Source: Eubacteriales bacterium (GTDB taxonomy: Bacteria > Bacillota > Clostridia > Oscillospirales > Oscillospiraceae). From it: a stretch of DNA of 64,000 nucleotides. The notes beneath the pieces were generated by a model. That model saw only the letters and a program-made list of their open reading frames with translations, did not search any database and had not been told where the DNA came from. Every line of letters starts with the position of its first letter. The first letter of the stretch is position 1. The DNA is taken from positions 1 through 64,000 of the forward strand of contig JAUNQI010000004.1 in the NCBI GenBank assembly GCA_030536255.1, written 5' to 3'. Made by a program: the position numbers and the translations under genes. Shown here one piece after another: positions 1 to 8,833 of this stretch.

Positions 1-54
1 TACGATTCCACCAACATGGATGCAGACGAGATCGCACCGAACCTCTACGACTGA
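1..54 (+). CDS. 3' end of an unidentified protein (partial)
   Basis: Frame 1 is open from the first base and encodes 17 residues ending in DEIAPNLYD before a TGA stop at 52-54. Codon choice (ACC, AAC, ATC, CTC, TAC, GAC) resembles that of a well-expressed gene. A strong hairpin terminator follows 36 bases later, which supports a real gene end. The fragment is too short to name. Its position beside a sugar kinase and catabolic operon makes a carbohydrate transport component plausible, but that is inference only. Confidence 0.55.
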   Translation, partial: YDSTNMDADEIAPNLYD

Positions 55-90
55 TTATCCTCTGAATCCCTGTTAAATAATGAAACATCT

Positions 91-125
91 GAGGGGCTGT
101 GCCATTCGGCACAGCCCCTCTTCGT
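91..125 (+). terminator. Rho-independent terminator, possibly bidirectional
   Basis: A perfect 13-bp GC-rich stem (91-103 with 108-120) with a four-base loop ATTC lies between the partial upstream gene and the convergent sugar kinase gene. The T-tract after it is short (TTCGTTG), so it may serve both converging transcripts. Confidence 0.75.
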
Positions 126-155
126 TGATCCGTTGTAAAGTTTACAGATATACTC

Positions 156-1652
156 TCAGTAAGATATCCGGCTGAATTCAGAAAAAGTATCTTTCAGATC
201 ATCGTACAGCCGGAGATACAATTCCATATATTTCATGTATATTTCATGCTTTTCCCAGTCAGGCTCATGTATTCTGGTAATAACAATAGTTTTGTCTACA
301 GCAGCTTTATAACTGCTGAAAATTCCGCATCCCATGCCGGCCAGAATCGCTGCTCCCAGTGTGGTGGCTGTATCAGATGTAGGAACCTGTATGGTTTTGC
401 CGGTGACGTCTGCTTTTATCTGTGTCCAGAGAAGAGAATTGGAAGCTCCTCCCATTGCATTTAGTTTATCTGTGCTGGCTCCGACTTCAAGAGCGGTTCT
501 GAGATTGTGCTCCAACGCAAAAGCTGTCCCTTCCAGTGCTGCCCGAATCATGTGCCCACGAGTTTTGCTGAAGCTTAAGCCGTAAAAGACTCCTTTGGCA
601 TCGGGATCCCAGATAGGAGAGCGTTCTCCGGCCATGTAGGGAAGAAAGACTACCCCCTCTGAACCGGCAGGAATATTTTCAGCCTCTTTGGTGATCTCGT
701 CAAAGCTCATTCCGCGTGCGAGCTCCTGCCGAAACCATCTGAGAATTCCGCCACCGCCGACAGTTCCCCCCTGAAGCAGGAACAGGTCAGGAATAACGTG
801 GGGACTAAGGATAAGCTTGCTGTGTGCCAGTGCTTTGTCTGTGCATATGCTCATGCCGCCGGCTTGTCCGCCCTGTTCCTGCGTCTGCCCGACTTCATAA
901 ACTCCGGCTCCCAGGGTACCGCAGGCAGCATCCAGTCCTCCGGCTACAACCGGAGTTCCTACCGCAAGTCCGGTAAGTGAGGCAGCCTCAGCAGTTACTG
1001 TTCCGACAATATCATGACAGTTATATATTTCGGGAATGAGATCGGGGGACAGACCGAGCTCTGAAGCCAAAGAAGTATCATATTCCATTTTATAGAGATT
1101 ATAAAAATGGATACCGTAGAGCTGAGATTTATCCTGACTAAAGGAACCCGTAAGCTTGTAAGCCACAAAGCTGTTGCTCTGGAGATATTTGTAAGTTTTT
1201 GAATGAATTTCCGGATAGTTTTCCCTGAACCATATCATCTTTGGAGCAGAGTATGAGGGAAGAAAACTGTTCCCGGCTATTTTAAATATGGTATCACTGC
1301 CAAGACGGTTGTTTATCCTGTCACAAATATGGCGTGCTCTTGTATCCATCCATATTGGCGTCCTTGCAAGTACGTTTCCATCTTTGTCAACCGGTATAGC
1401 AGACCAGCTCTGACCGTCAATTCCGATACATGCTATTTGATCTTTGCTTACTTCAGAACAAGCCATGACATCTTTGATCGCAAGAATAATTGCTTTCCAC
1501 CATTCTTCAGGATCCTGCTCCGCCCATCCTTCTTCCGGATAATAGACATTATACGGCCGGTTTGAATCGGCAATAACATGCCCGTTCTCATCAAAAACTG
1601 CGACCTTACATGCAGAAGTTCCAACATCTATTCCTAATAAAAGGTCTTTCAT
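156..1652 (-). CDS. FGGY-family carbohydrate kinase (xylulokinase-like)
   Basis: This 498-residue protein is an ATP-dependent kinase for a pentulose, hexulose or polyol. The N-terminal phosphate-binding signature GIDVGTSACKVAVF opens the RNase-H-like fold. The central segment VAGGLDAACGTLGAG and the C-terminal GGASNSLLWTQIKADVTG are typical of FGGY kinases, and the length is normal for XylB/GlpK relatives. An ATG 39 bases inside the longest frame is chosen because AAGGAGG lies 7 bases upstream of it. The gene is divergent from the dehydrogenase-aldolase operon and shares its roughly 270-bp control region, so it probably phosphorylates the sugar or polyol handled there. The substrate cannot be read from sequence: xylulose, ribulose, erythrulose and similar compounds are all possible. 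Confidence 0.88.
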   Translation of the reverse strand: MKDLLLGIDVGTSACKVAVFDENGHVIADSNRPYNVYYPEEGWAEQDPEEWWKAIILAIKDVMACSEVSKDQIACIGIDGQSWSAIPVDKDGNVLARTPIWMDTRARHICDRINNRLGSDTIFKIAGNSFLPSYSAPKMIWFRENYPEIHSKTYKYLQSNSFVAYKLTGSFSQDKSQLYGIHFYNLYKMEYDTSLASELGLSPDLIPEIYNCHDIVGTVTAEAASLTGLAVGTPVVAGGLDAACGTLGAGVYEVGQTQEQGGQAGGMSICTDKALAHSKLILSPHVIPDLFLLQGGTVGGGGILRWFRQELARGMSFDEITKEAENIPAGSEGVVFLPYMAGERSPIWDPDAKGVFYGLSFSKTRGHMIRAALEGTAFALEHNLRTALEVGASTDKLNAMGGASNSLLWTQIKADVTGKTIQVPTSDTATTLGAAILAGMGCGIFSSYKAAVDKTIVITRIHEPDWEKHEIYMKYMELYLRLYDDLKDTFSEFSRISY

Positions 1653-1821
1653 GCAATAGCCTCCTTGTTGTTTTATATAATAATATGACAATATTACTTA
1701 ATAATCAAGCCGAATGATTGCACTTCAATTCAATCATTTGCTGGGAAACAAGTTTGATAATATATTAACTTTTAGCAAGAATATGTCGAAAAATATCCGC
1801 AAAATTGTTAAAAAAGTGTCA

Positions 1822-1867
1822 TGTAGTTTCACTACTTTTTTTCAATTCTCTGTTGTAATTTTACTAC
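1822..1867. promoter_or_regulatory. Pair of near-identical 14-bp palindromic sites, candidate RpiR operators
   Basis: TGTAGTTTCACTAC (1822-1835) and TGTAATTTTACTAC (1854-1867) differ at two positions and start 32 bases apart, about three helical turns. Each has an inverted-repeat core (GTAG/CTAC and GTA/TAC). They lie in the divergent region between the sugar kinase and the operon, which itself encodes an RpiR-family regulator. RpiR proteins bind paired palindromes of this size. Assignment to that regulator is inference. Confidence 0.55.
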
Positions 1868-1881
1868 CATAGTGATACTAT
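1853..1881 (+). promoter_or_regulatory. Candidate sigma-A promoter of the 2-oxoacid dehydrogenase operon
   Basis: A TTGTAA -35 (1853-1858) and TACTAT -10 (1876-1881) are separated by 17 bases, 40 bases upstream of the E2 start codon. The -35 overlaps the second candidate operator palindrome, an arrangement suited to repression by the operon's RpiR protein. Confidence 0.45.
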
Positions 1882-1921
1882 ATAACTACTGATATTTTAA
1901 AAATTATGATAGGAGATTTCT

Positions 1922-3154
1922 ATGAGCACTGTTATTACCATGCCCCAGAAAGGTCTTACAGAGGAATCTTCCGTAATAGCGGAATTCCTGGTCAAAGAAG
2001 GAGATACTGTTACTGTCGGACAGCCGCTTTTCTCTATTGAAACGGGAAAAGCTACATTTGAAGTGGAATCAGAAGCAGCTGGTACCGTTCTTGGTATTTT
2101 CTGCGCAGAAGGCGATGATGTTGCTATTAAGGCCCCTGTTCTTGTTGTAGGTGAGCCGGGCGAATCCTTTGAACGACCTGCCGGTTCGGCTACTCCTGCT
2201 CCTGCGGCTGAGTCTGCTCCTGCAGCTGCTCCTGCGGCAGCTGCTCCGGTTTCTGTTTCTGCTCCGAAGGCAGCTGAGAATGAGGGATTTGCTTCTCCGA
2301 GAGCCAAAGCCGCTGCAGGCAGAGCCAATGTTGATTGGCGCGATGCTGCACCTACCGGTCCGGAAGGGAGAGTAATTGAGAGAGATATCGCAGCTCTTGT
2401 AGCAAATGGCGGAAAGAGCATGATCGCGGCAAAGGCTGTTGCTGCAGCTGAAGAAGAGGAATTTGAAATCGTTAAGAATTCCGGCATCCGCAAAGTCATT
2501 GCTCAGAATATGCATGATTCTCTTGCAAATATGGCTCAGCTTTCCTTCACTGCTTACTTTGACGCTACTGAGCTTTTCGCATATCGCGAGAAAGTCAAGG
2601 CTATGGGAGAGAAGCTTGGTTATCCGAATATCTCTATCAATGATATGATCCTTTTCGCAGTTTCCCGTACGGTACTTGACTATCCTATTTTTAATGCTCA
2701 TTTCTCCGATAAAGAAACCAAAATATTCCATCGTGTGCATCTTGGTGTTGCTACCAATACCGAGCGCGGACTGATGGTTCCTACTCTTTTCAATGCTGAT
2801 CTGAAGAGTCTCAATATGATCTCCCGCGAGGCAAAGGCTCTTTCTCAGGCATGCAGAGAGAATACCATTACTCCAGATCAGCTTTCCGGCGGCACTATTA
2901 CAGTAACGAATCTCGGAAATAATAATATTTCCAGCTTTACTCCTGTTATTAATCCGCCTCAGACATGCATCGTTGGTGTATGCAGCCCTGAATGGAGAGT
3001 GCGTCCGGGGAAAGACGGTGAGATGGAAATGTACCGCGCAATGGGTATTTCCCTTACGTTTGATCATCGCGCTGTTGACGGAGCTCCGGCAGCTGAATTC
3101 CTTAATGCATTCTGCCGCCGCCTTGAGAATTTCCCGCTTCTTCTTGCTGAATAA
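1922..3154 (+). CDS. 2-oxoacid dehydrogenase E2 component (dihydrolipoyl acyltransferase)
   Basis: This is the core acyltransferase of a pyruvate- or acetoin-type dehydrogenase complex, moving an acyl group from lipoyl-lysine to CoA. The order is an N-terminal lipoyl domain with lysine K43 in ETGKATFEVES, an Ala-Pro-rich flexible linker (about 85-120), a peripheral-subunit-binding domain (about 123-160, ASPRAKAAAGRANVDW), then the catalytic domain ending in the active-site motif HRAVDG with H382 and D386. The 410-residue length is normal with one lipoyl domain. AGGAG precedes the ATG. It is the first gene of the operon, with E3 and the fused E1 directly downstream. The acyl substrate is not determinable. 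Confidence 0.92.
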   Translation: MSTVITMPQKGLTEESSVIAEFLVKEGDTVTVGQPLFSIETGKATFEVESEAAGTVLGIFCAEGDDVAIKAPVLVVGEPGESFERPAGSATPAPAAESAPAAAPAAAAPVSVSAPKAAENEGFASPRAKAAAGRANVDWRDAAPTGPEGRVIERDIAALVANGGKSMIAAKAVAAAEEEEFEIVKNSGIRKVIAQNMHDSLANMAQLSFTAYFDATELFAYREKVKAMGEKLGYPNISINDMILFAVSRTVLDYPIFNAHFSDKETKIFHRVHLGVATNTERGLMVPTLFNADLKSLNMISREAKALSQACRENTITPDQLSGGTITVTNLGNNNISSFTPVINPPQTCIVGVCSPEWRVRPGKDGEMEMYRAMGISLTFDHRAVDGAPAAEFLNAFCRRLENFPLLLAE

Positions 3155-3184
3155 TTTGAAAGTGAAAATACAGAGGTAAATATA

Positions 3185-4558
3185 ATGGCAGATTTTGATG
3201 TAATCGTAATCGGCGCAGGTCCCGGCGGATATCTCGCGGCAGAGCGTGCAGGTCAGGCCGGCCTGAAGGCTCTTCTTATCGAAAAGCAGCATATTGGCGG
3301 TACGTGCCTGAATGAAGGCTGTATCCCTACGAAAACTCTTCTCCGTTCTTCAAAGCTCTATCACGCTTCTGTTACCGGTCAGCCGTATGCTGTTACGGTT
3401 GAAGGTGCAAAGGTGGATCACAGCGCTGTTGTGGCTCGTAAAAGAGCGGTAACTGCCAGCCTGGTTGCAGGTGTAAAAGCGGGACTGAAGGCAGCAAAGG
3501 TGAAAACTGTTGAAGCGGAAGCAATAATCACCGGAAGAGATGCAGACGGTTTTGCTGTTACAGCTGCGGGTGAGACTTACCATGGTAAAAATCTGATCCT
3601 TGCAACCGGATCTCATCCTATTGTTCCCGGAATTCCCGGCCTTGCTGACGCAATAAAGGAAGGCTTTGTCCTTACCAGCACGGAAATGCTTGAGATAGAC
3701 AGCGTTCCGTCAAAGCTTTGCGTTGTCGGTGGCGGAGTTATCGGTCTTGAAATGGCGACGTATTTTGCACAGCTTGGTTCGGAAATTGAAATCGTTGAAG
3801 CTGCCGGTAAGGTTGCCGGAAATCTGGAAGCTGATGCAACGGATGTTATCGTCAAGGGCTGTGAAGCTCTCGGCATGAAGTTCCATATCAATACGAAGGC
3901 AGTTTCTTTCGGAAAAGATTCTGTTCAGGTGGAGTGCGCGGGAAAACAGGAAGAAATCAAATGTGATAAAGTCCTTCTTTGCATCGGAAGAGCTGCAAAT
4001 ACGGAAGGCTACGGCCTTGAAAGCATTCATGTCCCCGTAGAAAACCGTGCAATCAAAGTTGATGAATACTGCCTTACCGGTATCCCGGGAGTATATGCGA
4101 TCGGCGACTGCAACGGTACCGGAATGCTGGCACATGTTGCATACAGACAGGCTGAGGTTGCAATCAACCACATTCTCGGTAAGGAAGATCCCATGCGCTG
4201 GGCAGTAGTTCCCAGTCTCGTTCATACGGAACCTGAAGCTGCTTTCACCGGAATGACTGTTGAAGAGGCAAAGGCGAAGGGAATTGATGCTGTTGGCGTA
4301 AAGCTTACAATGAATTATTCCGGCCTTTATCTTGCAGAGAATGAAAACGGTACAGGCATTATGAAGGCAACCTTCGACAAGAAAAAGAAGACAATGATCG
4401 GTGCTACTATCGTTGGCGGACCTGCCTCTGAGCTTATTACAATCTGCTCGATGATGATCGATAATGAGCTGCCGGTTGAGAGAATGAAGTCCTATGTATT
4501 CCCGCATCCTACCTGTGCAGAAATCATTCGTGAAGCAATTTTTGCTGCAAAGCTTTAA
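3185..4558 (+). CDS. lpdA: Dihydrolipoyl dehydrogenase (E3)
   Basis: This flavoprotein of 457 residues reoxidises dihydrolipoamide on E2 with NAD+. It shows an N-terminal FAD-binding Rossmann motif (VIGAGPGGYLAAE), the redox-active disulfide C41-x4-C46 in GGTCLNEGCIPTK, a second nucleotide motif (VVGGGVIGLEMA), the FAD motif IPGVYAIGDCNG and the C-terminal dimer-interface His-Glu pair (HPTCAE, H441 and E446). All catalytic residues are present and the length is typical. It lies 30 bases after the E2 gene and 20 bases before the fused E1 gene, so the three encode a dedicated complex. Confidence 0.94.
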   Translation: MADFDVIVIGAGPGGYLAAERAGQAGLKALLIEKQHIGGTCLNEGCIPTKTLLRSSKLYHASVTGQPYAVTVEGAKVDHSAVVARKRAVTASLVAGVKAGLKAAKVKTVEAEAIITGRDADGFAVTAAGETYHGKNLILATGSHPIVPGIPGLADAIKEGFVLTSTEMLEIDSVPSKLCVVGGGVIGLEMATYFAQLGSEIEIVEAAGKVAGNLEADATDVIVKGCEALGMKFHINTKAVSFGKDSVQVECAGKQEEIKCDKVLLCIGRAANTEGYGLESIHVPVENRAIKVDEYCLTGIPGVYAIGDCNGTGMLAHVAYRQAEVAINHILGKEDPMRWAVVPSLVHTEPEAAFTGMTVEEAKAKGIDAVGVKLTMNYSGLYLAENENGTGIMKATFDKKKKTMIGATIVGGPASELITICSMMIDNELPVERMKSYVFPHPTCAEIIREAIFAAKL

Positions 4559-4578
4559 TAAAATAAAGGAGATACATT

Positions 4579-7059
4579 ATGTCTAAAGCTCAGATGTACA
4601 AGCCGGAAGAAATATTCGGTGAAGGCGATATTAAGTTTAAAGATATTCCCGTCTTTTCTTATAAAAAGACTCTTGAGGATGAATATAAAGCTGGAAAATT
4701 CACAAAGGAAGAGCTCGTCGGGATTTACCGCGACATGAAGTATGTTCGCGACTTCGAAAATATGCTCCTTTCTGTTCGCTCTACAAAGAACTTCAAGGGT
4801 ATTGAATACATGTATACCGGCCCTGCTCATCTTTATATTGGTGAAGAGGCTGCAGCTGTCGGTGAAGCATTCCGCCTTCAGCCAAATGACTTCGTTTTCG
4901 GTTCTCACCGTTCCCACGGCGAAGTTATTGCAAAAGGTCTTTCTGCAATCGCTAAGCTCTCTGATGATGAACTCATGAAGAGAATGGAAAAAGAACTCGA
5001 CGGTACGATCCTTAAGATCGTTAAGGAGCATACTCCTGAAGAAATTGCAAAGGATCCGAAAAAGCTCGCAGTACGTTTCCTGTTCTACGGTCTGATGGCT
5101 GAGCTCTTCGGAAGAGAGACCGGTTTTTCCAAGGGTCTTGGAAACTCCATGCATCTCTTTGTCCTCCCGTTCGGAATTTATCCGAATAACGCAATAGTCG
5201 GCGGATCCGGACCGATTGCTGCTGGTGCTGCTCTTTATAAAAAGGTAAATAAGGAAGACGGTGTTATCGTTGCCAATATCGGTGACGGTTCCATCGGCTG
5301 CGGTCCTGTTTATGAATCCATGAACTTCTCCGCAATGGATCAGTATACAACTCTGTGGGAAGAGGGTTTCAAAGGTAATCTGCCGATTATTTATAATATC
5401 ATGGACAATGGCTATGGTATGGGCGGCCGTACAAACGGTGAGACGATGGCATACCACAATGTCGCTCGTCTCGGCGCAGGCGTTACTGTCAATGAGATGC
5501 ATGCAGAGCGTATTAACGGTCTGAATCCTCTTGCAGTTATCGATGCTTATGACCGTAAGATTCCTCTTGCAAAGAGCGGCGAAGGCCCGATCCTTCTTGA
5601 CGTTGTGACTTACCGCTTCACCGGACATTCTCCTTCTGATCAGAATGCATACCGTTCCAGAGAAGAGATCGAAGAGTGGCAGAAGTATGACTCTATCCCG
5701 ACATTCAGAAATGAACTGATCAATGCAGGCGTAGCAACTGCAGAAGAGTGTGATGCGGTTGAAAAGGAAATCGAAGAAACGATCTTCGAGTCATTCAAGC
5801 TTGCAATCGACGATACGGTTTCTCCGCGTATGGACTTTGTAAAAGAACCCGACGCAATTGAGAAATATATGTTCTCCAATCAGACCATTGCAAAGATGAA
5901 GGAAGGAACTCCGGATGTCTTTGGGCCTAAGGAAGAGAACTCACGTTGGCAGAAGGTTCAGAAGAAGAACCACTTTGGCCTGAAGGAAGATGGAACGCCG
6001 GTTTCAGCTGCAACTGTTTATGCTTACAGAGACGCTATTTTCGAGCCGATTATCGATAAATTCTACGAGGATCCGACCCTTGTTTCTTACGGCGAAGATG
6101 TCAGAGAATGGGGCGGCGCTTTTGGTGTTTATACAGGTCTCTATGAGTCCATTCCGTTCCATCGCCTGTTCAACAGCCCCATTTCCGAGGCCACTATTGT
6201 ATCCTCCGCAGTTGGTTATGCAATGCTTGGCGGACGCAGCGTTATTGAGCTGATGTATGCTGACTTCATGGGCCGTGCCGGTGACGAAATATTCAACCAG
6301 CTGGCAAAATGGCAGTCAATGACTGCGGGACAGATCAAGATGCCGGTCGTCCTTCGTATTTCTGTCGGAGCTCTCTACGGTGCACAGCATTCTCAGGACT
6401 GGACGAGCCTTGCCGCCCATGTTCCCGGCCTGAAGGTAGTATTCCCTGCAACGCCTTACGATGCAAAAGGACTTATGACATCTGCTCTTAACGGCACTGA
6501 CCCGGTACTCTTCTTTGAATCTCAGCGCCTGTATGGTAAGGGTGAGGAATTCCATGAAGTGCCTGCAGAATCCTATGAGATTCCTATCGGGGAACCCGAT
6601 ATCAAGAGAGTCGGATCTGATGTTACGATTCTCACAGTAGGTGCAACTCTGTACTCTGCGATGAAGGCTGCAAAAGAGCTGGAAGAGAAGTATGGTGTTT
6701 CTGCTGAGATCATTGACGCAAGAACTCTTGTCCCCTTCAATTATGAGAAGGTAGTTGAGTCTGTAAAGAAGACCGGAAGAATTGTTCTGGCATCCGATGC
6801 GTGCGCAAGAGGTTCTCATCTCAATGATGTTGCCCGCAATATTACGGAGCTTTGCTTCAACTATCTTGATGCTCCTCCGGTGCTTATCGGAGCTCAGAAC
6901 TGGATCACTCCCTGCGCGGAGCTTGAAAAGGAATTCTTCCCGCAGGCACAGTGGATCATTGATGCTATTGATCAGAAGATCATGCCTCTCGGTGTAGGCA
7001 GCCCTGCCAAGAATTTCACCCAGGTTGAGCAGATCCGCCGTGAAAAGGCTGGGGTATAA
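4579..7059 (+). CDS. 2-oxoacid dehydrogenase E1, fused alpha and beta subunits
   Basis: This thiamine-diphosphate decarboxylase of the complex carries both E1 subunits on one 826-residue chain. The alpha part (about 1-440) has the ThDP/Mg motif GDGS at 235-238 with the matching DNGYG at 276-280. The beta part (about 470-826) begins around VSYGEDVREWGGAFGVYTGL and contains the usual SPISEATIVSSAVGYAMLG segment and the C-terminal transketolase-like domain. About 60 charged residues (roughly 120-185) sit between the RSHGE and KGLGNSMH segments of the alpha part, longer than in ordinary E1 alpha chains. The AAGGAG site is strong. Pyruvate, acetoin or another 2-oxoacid could be the substrate. Confidence 0.9.
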   Translation: MSKAQMYKPEEIFGEGDIKFKDIPVFSYKKTLEDEYKAGKFTKEELVGIYRDMKYVRDFENMLLSVRSTKNFKGIEYMYTGPAHLYIGEEAAAVGEAFRLQPNDFVFGSHRSHGEVIAKGLSAIAKLSDDELMKRMEKELDGTILKIVKEHTPEEIAKDPKKLAVRFLFYGLMAELFGRETGFSKGLGNSMHLFVLPFGIYPNNAIVGGSGPIAAGAALYKKVNKEDGVIVANIGDGSIGCGPVYESMNFSAMDQYTTLWEEGFKGNLPIIYNIMDNGYGMGGRTNGETMAYHNVARLGAGVTVNEMHAERINGLNPLAVIDAYDRKIPLAKSGEGPILLDVVTYRFTGHSPSDQNAYRSREEIEEWQKYDSIPTFRNELINAGVATAEECDAVEKEIEETIFESFKLAIDDTVSPRMDFVKEPDAIEKYMFSNQTIAKMKEGTPDVFGPKEENSRWQKVQKKNHFGLKEDGTPVSAATVYAYRDAIFEPIIDKFYEDPTLVSYGEDVREWGGAFGVYTGLYESIPFHRLFNSPISEATIVSSAVGYAMLGGRSVIELMYADFMGRAGDEIFNQLAKWQSMTAGQIKMPVVLRISVGALYGAQHSQDWTSLAAHVPGLKVVFPATPYDAKGLMTSALNGTDPVLFFESQRLYGKGEEFHEVPAESYEIPIGEPDIKRVGSDVTILTVGATLYSAMKAAKELEEKYGVSAEIIDARTLVPFNYEKVVESVKKTGRIVLASDACARGSHLNDVARNITELCFNYLDAPPVLIGAQNWITPCAELEKEFFPQAQWIIDAIDQKIMPLGVGSPAKNFTQVEQIRREKAGV

Positions 7060-7068
7060 TCAGAACTG

Positions 7069-7914
7069 ATGGCAAAAGAGAACTCTGCTGTTGTCTTTAA
7101 GATCCGCAGCGCGATACCCGAACTCAGTAAGTCCGAAGCATCGGTTGCAGAATACATATCAGAGCATTATGATGAAGTTATTAATCTGTCAGTTAGTGCT
7201 TTGGCGGATTGCTGCGGAGTTTCGGAACCTACAGTAATCAGGGCCTGCCGGAATTTGGGATTTTCCGGTTATCAGGCTTTGAAGATCGCTTTGATTCAGA
7301 GTGCGAATTCTCCTGTAAGCTGTTCAGGAGAAGAAGTAACGGCAGAAGATGATATGGCAGCGGCAATGCACAAAGTTTTTGCCGCTGCGAATGATGCGGT
7401 TACGATGACAAGAGAGAGTCTGGATGTTTCCGCATTGGAAAAAGCGTCTGATGCAATATTGAGAGCGAAGCGGATATATATCTTCGGAGTCGGCGGCTCA
7501 GCAGCCGTCGCCTCCGATGTCCAGCATAAATTTATGAGGTTGGGTCTTGAAGCGGTCGCGTTTGCAGATCTCAACCTTCAGGCGTTTGCAGCGGCATACG
7601 CGGGAAAAGGGGACGTTGTTTTTGCAATAAGTCATTCCGGATCTTCCAAAGCTGTGGTGGATAATGCTATTCTTGCAAAAACAAATGGAGCGATGGTAAT
7701 CAGTCTGAGCAGTCTCGGAAAATCTCCGTTGACTGAAATCTCAGATATTTCTCTGTATACTGCGGCGAATGAAACAAGATATCGTATTGTTGCAATTTCT
7801 TCAAGAATTGCAGAACTGACGATTATTGATACGCTGTATTCCTATATGAGATTCCGAACCGGAAACAGAAAGAATCTTACGATTGAAAAAGCTATTGAGG
7901 ATCAGATGTATTGA
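7069..7914 (+). CDS. MurR/RpiR-family transcriptional regulator
   Basis: This 281-residue regulator has an N-terminal helix-turn-helix of the RpiR type (about 1-77, with CCGVSEPTVIRACRNLGFSG) and a C-terminal SIS phosphosugar-binding domain (about 120-260, IYIFGVGGSAAVASD and FAISHSGSSKAV). Such proteins sense sugar phosphates and control adjacent catabolic genes. It starts 9 bases after the E1 stop with a weak ribosome site, which suggests translational coupling. It probably controls this operon and the divergent kinase through the palindromes at 1822-1867. The effector may be a phosphorylated product of the kinase, which is inference. Confidence 0.9.
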   Translation: MAKENSAVVFKIRSAIPELSKSEASVAEYISEHYDEVINLSVSALADCCGVSEPTVIRACRNLGFSGYQALKIALIQSANSPVSCSGEEVTAEDDMAAAMHKVFAAANDAVTMTRESLDVSALEKASDAILRAKRIYIFGVGGSAAVASDVQHKFMRLGLEAVAFADLNLQAFAAAYAGKGDVVFAISHSGSSKAVVDNAILAKTNGAMVISLSSLGKSPLTEISDISLYTAANETRYRIVAISSRIAELTIIDTLYSYMRFRTGNRKNLTIEKAIEDQMY

Positions 7915-7990
7915 TAGTGTTTTTTGCACATAGTTGATCGTTTTCCTTTTTGCTGTTTAGTCCCAAACAATATTTGAAGGAGTAATTCAT

Positions 7991-8821
7991 ATGCAGAACT
8001 TAGTTGATTATTCGCGTAAATACGGCTCTGACCCGGATCTCGTTCTCTGCGGCGGCGGCAATACATCCATGAAGGAGAATGGAATCTTGTACGTAAAAGG
8101 TTCCGGCTGTGCGCTGAGTTCAATTCAGCCCGAGAACTTTGTTAAAATGGATCTTCAGAAGCTGAGAGAAATTGTTAAGAAATCTTATCCGGACAATGAT
8201 ACAGAGCGTGAAGCAATGTTCCTTGCAGATGTTGCGGAAACCAAGCTTCCCGGGGAAGAAAAAAAGCGCCCGAGTGTTGAGGCGCTGCTTCACGGGCTTT
8301 TTCCTCAGCGCTATGTGCTCCATCTTCATCCGGCACTTGTCAACGGAATGACATGCGGTGTTAACGGAGAAAAGGTTGCTGCCGAGCTCTTTCCTGACGC
8401 TATCTGGGTTCCGGCCTGCAAACCCGGCTGTACTCTTGCAAAACTGCTTGCCGATAAAATAGGAGAGAATACGGAGACGGTACTTCTGCAGAATCATGGA
8501 GTGTTTTTCGCCTCTGAAACGCCGGAAGGTCTTGCTGCGCTTCTGAACAGCATGCTGGATAAGCTGAAAAAGCAGCTGCCCGGCGAACTCCCTGAGGAGC
8601 TGCCCGCGGCGGATATTTCAAAGCCCTTTACGCCTGACCATATTGTCTACTGCGGCCTTGGTCCGAATCTTCCGGACAATGAGAATGCACGCCTTCTCTA
8701 CAAGGATGCTCAGAAGATTACCTGGTATTCCGAAGCTTTCGGTGGCCCGAATCCTCTTCCGGAATATCTTGTTGAGTTTATTTCTAACTGGGAAGCAGAA
8801 TCCTACAGAAAAAAATTATAA
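7991..8821 (+). CDS. Class II aldolase/adducin-domain protein (RhaD-like)
   Basis: This predicted zinc-dependent aldolase or epimerase has 276 residues. The glycine-rich substrate phosphate loop (LCGGGNTSMK) and the metal-ligand segment RYVLHLHPALVNGMTCG (His-x-His) are characteristic of the aldolase half of RhaD-type bifunctional aldolase-dehydrogenases. Here that half is a separate protein. The next gene, 12 bases away, is an SDR enzyme corresponding to the other half, so the two may act in sequence on the same phosphorylated sugar. GAAGGAG precedes the ATG. The cleavage products (for example DHAP plus an aldehyde) are inferred from the family. Confidence 0.85.
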   Translation: MQNLVDYSRKYGSDPDLVLCGGGNTSMKENGILYVKGSGCALSSIQPENFVKMDLQKLREIVKKSYPDNDTEREAMFLADVAETKLPGEEKKRPSVEALLHGLFPQRYVLHLHPALVNGMTCGVNGEKVAAELFPDAIWVPACKPGCTLAKLLADKIGENTETVLLQNHGVFFASETPEGLAALLNSMLDKLKKQLPGELPEELPAADISKPFTPDHIVYCGLGPNLPDNENARLLYKDAQKITWYSEAFGGPNPLPEYLVEFISNWEAESYRKKL

Positions 8822-8833
8822 GGAGAAAACCCT

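Noticed and set aside
2069..3292. A 407-codon minus-strand frame across the E2 and E3 genes
   Set aside because: Shadow of two unambiguous enzymes; no independent features.
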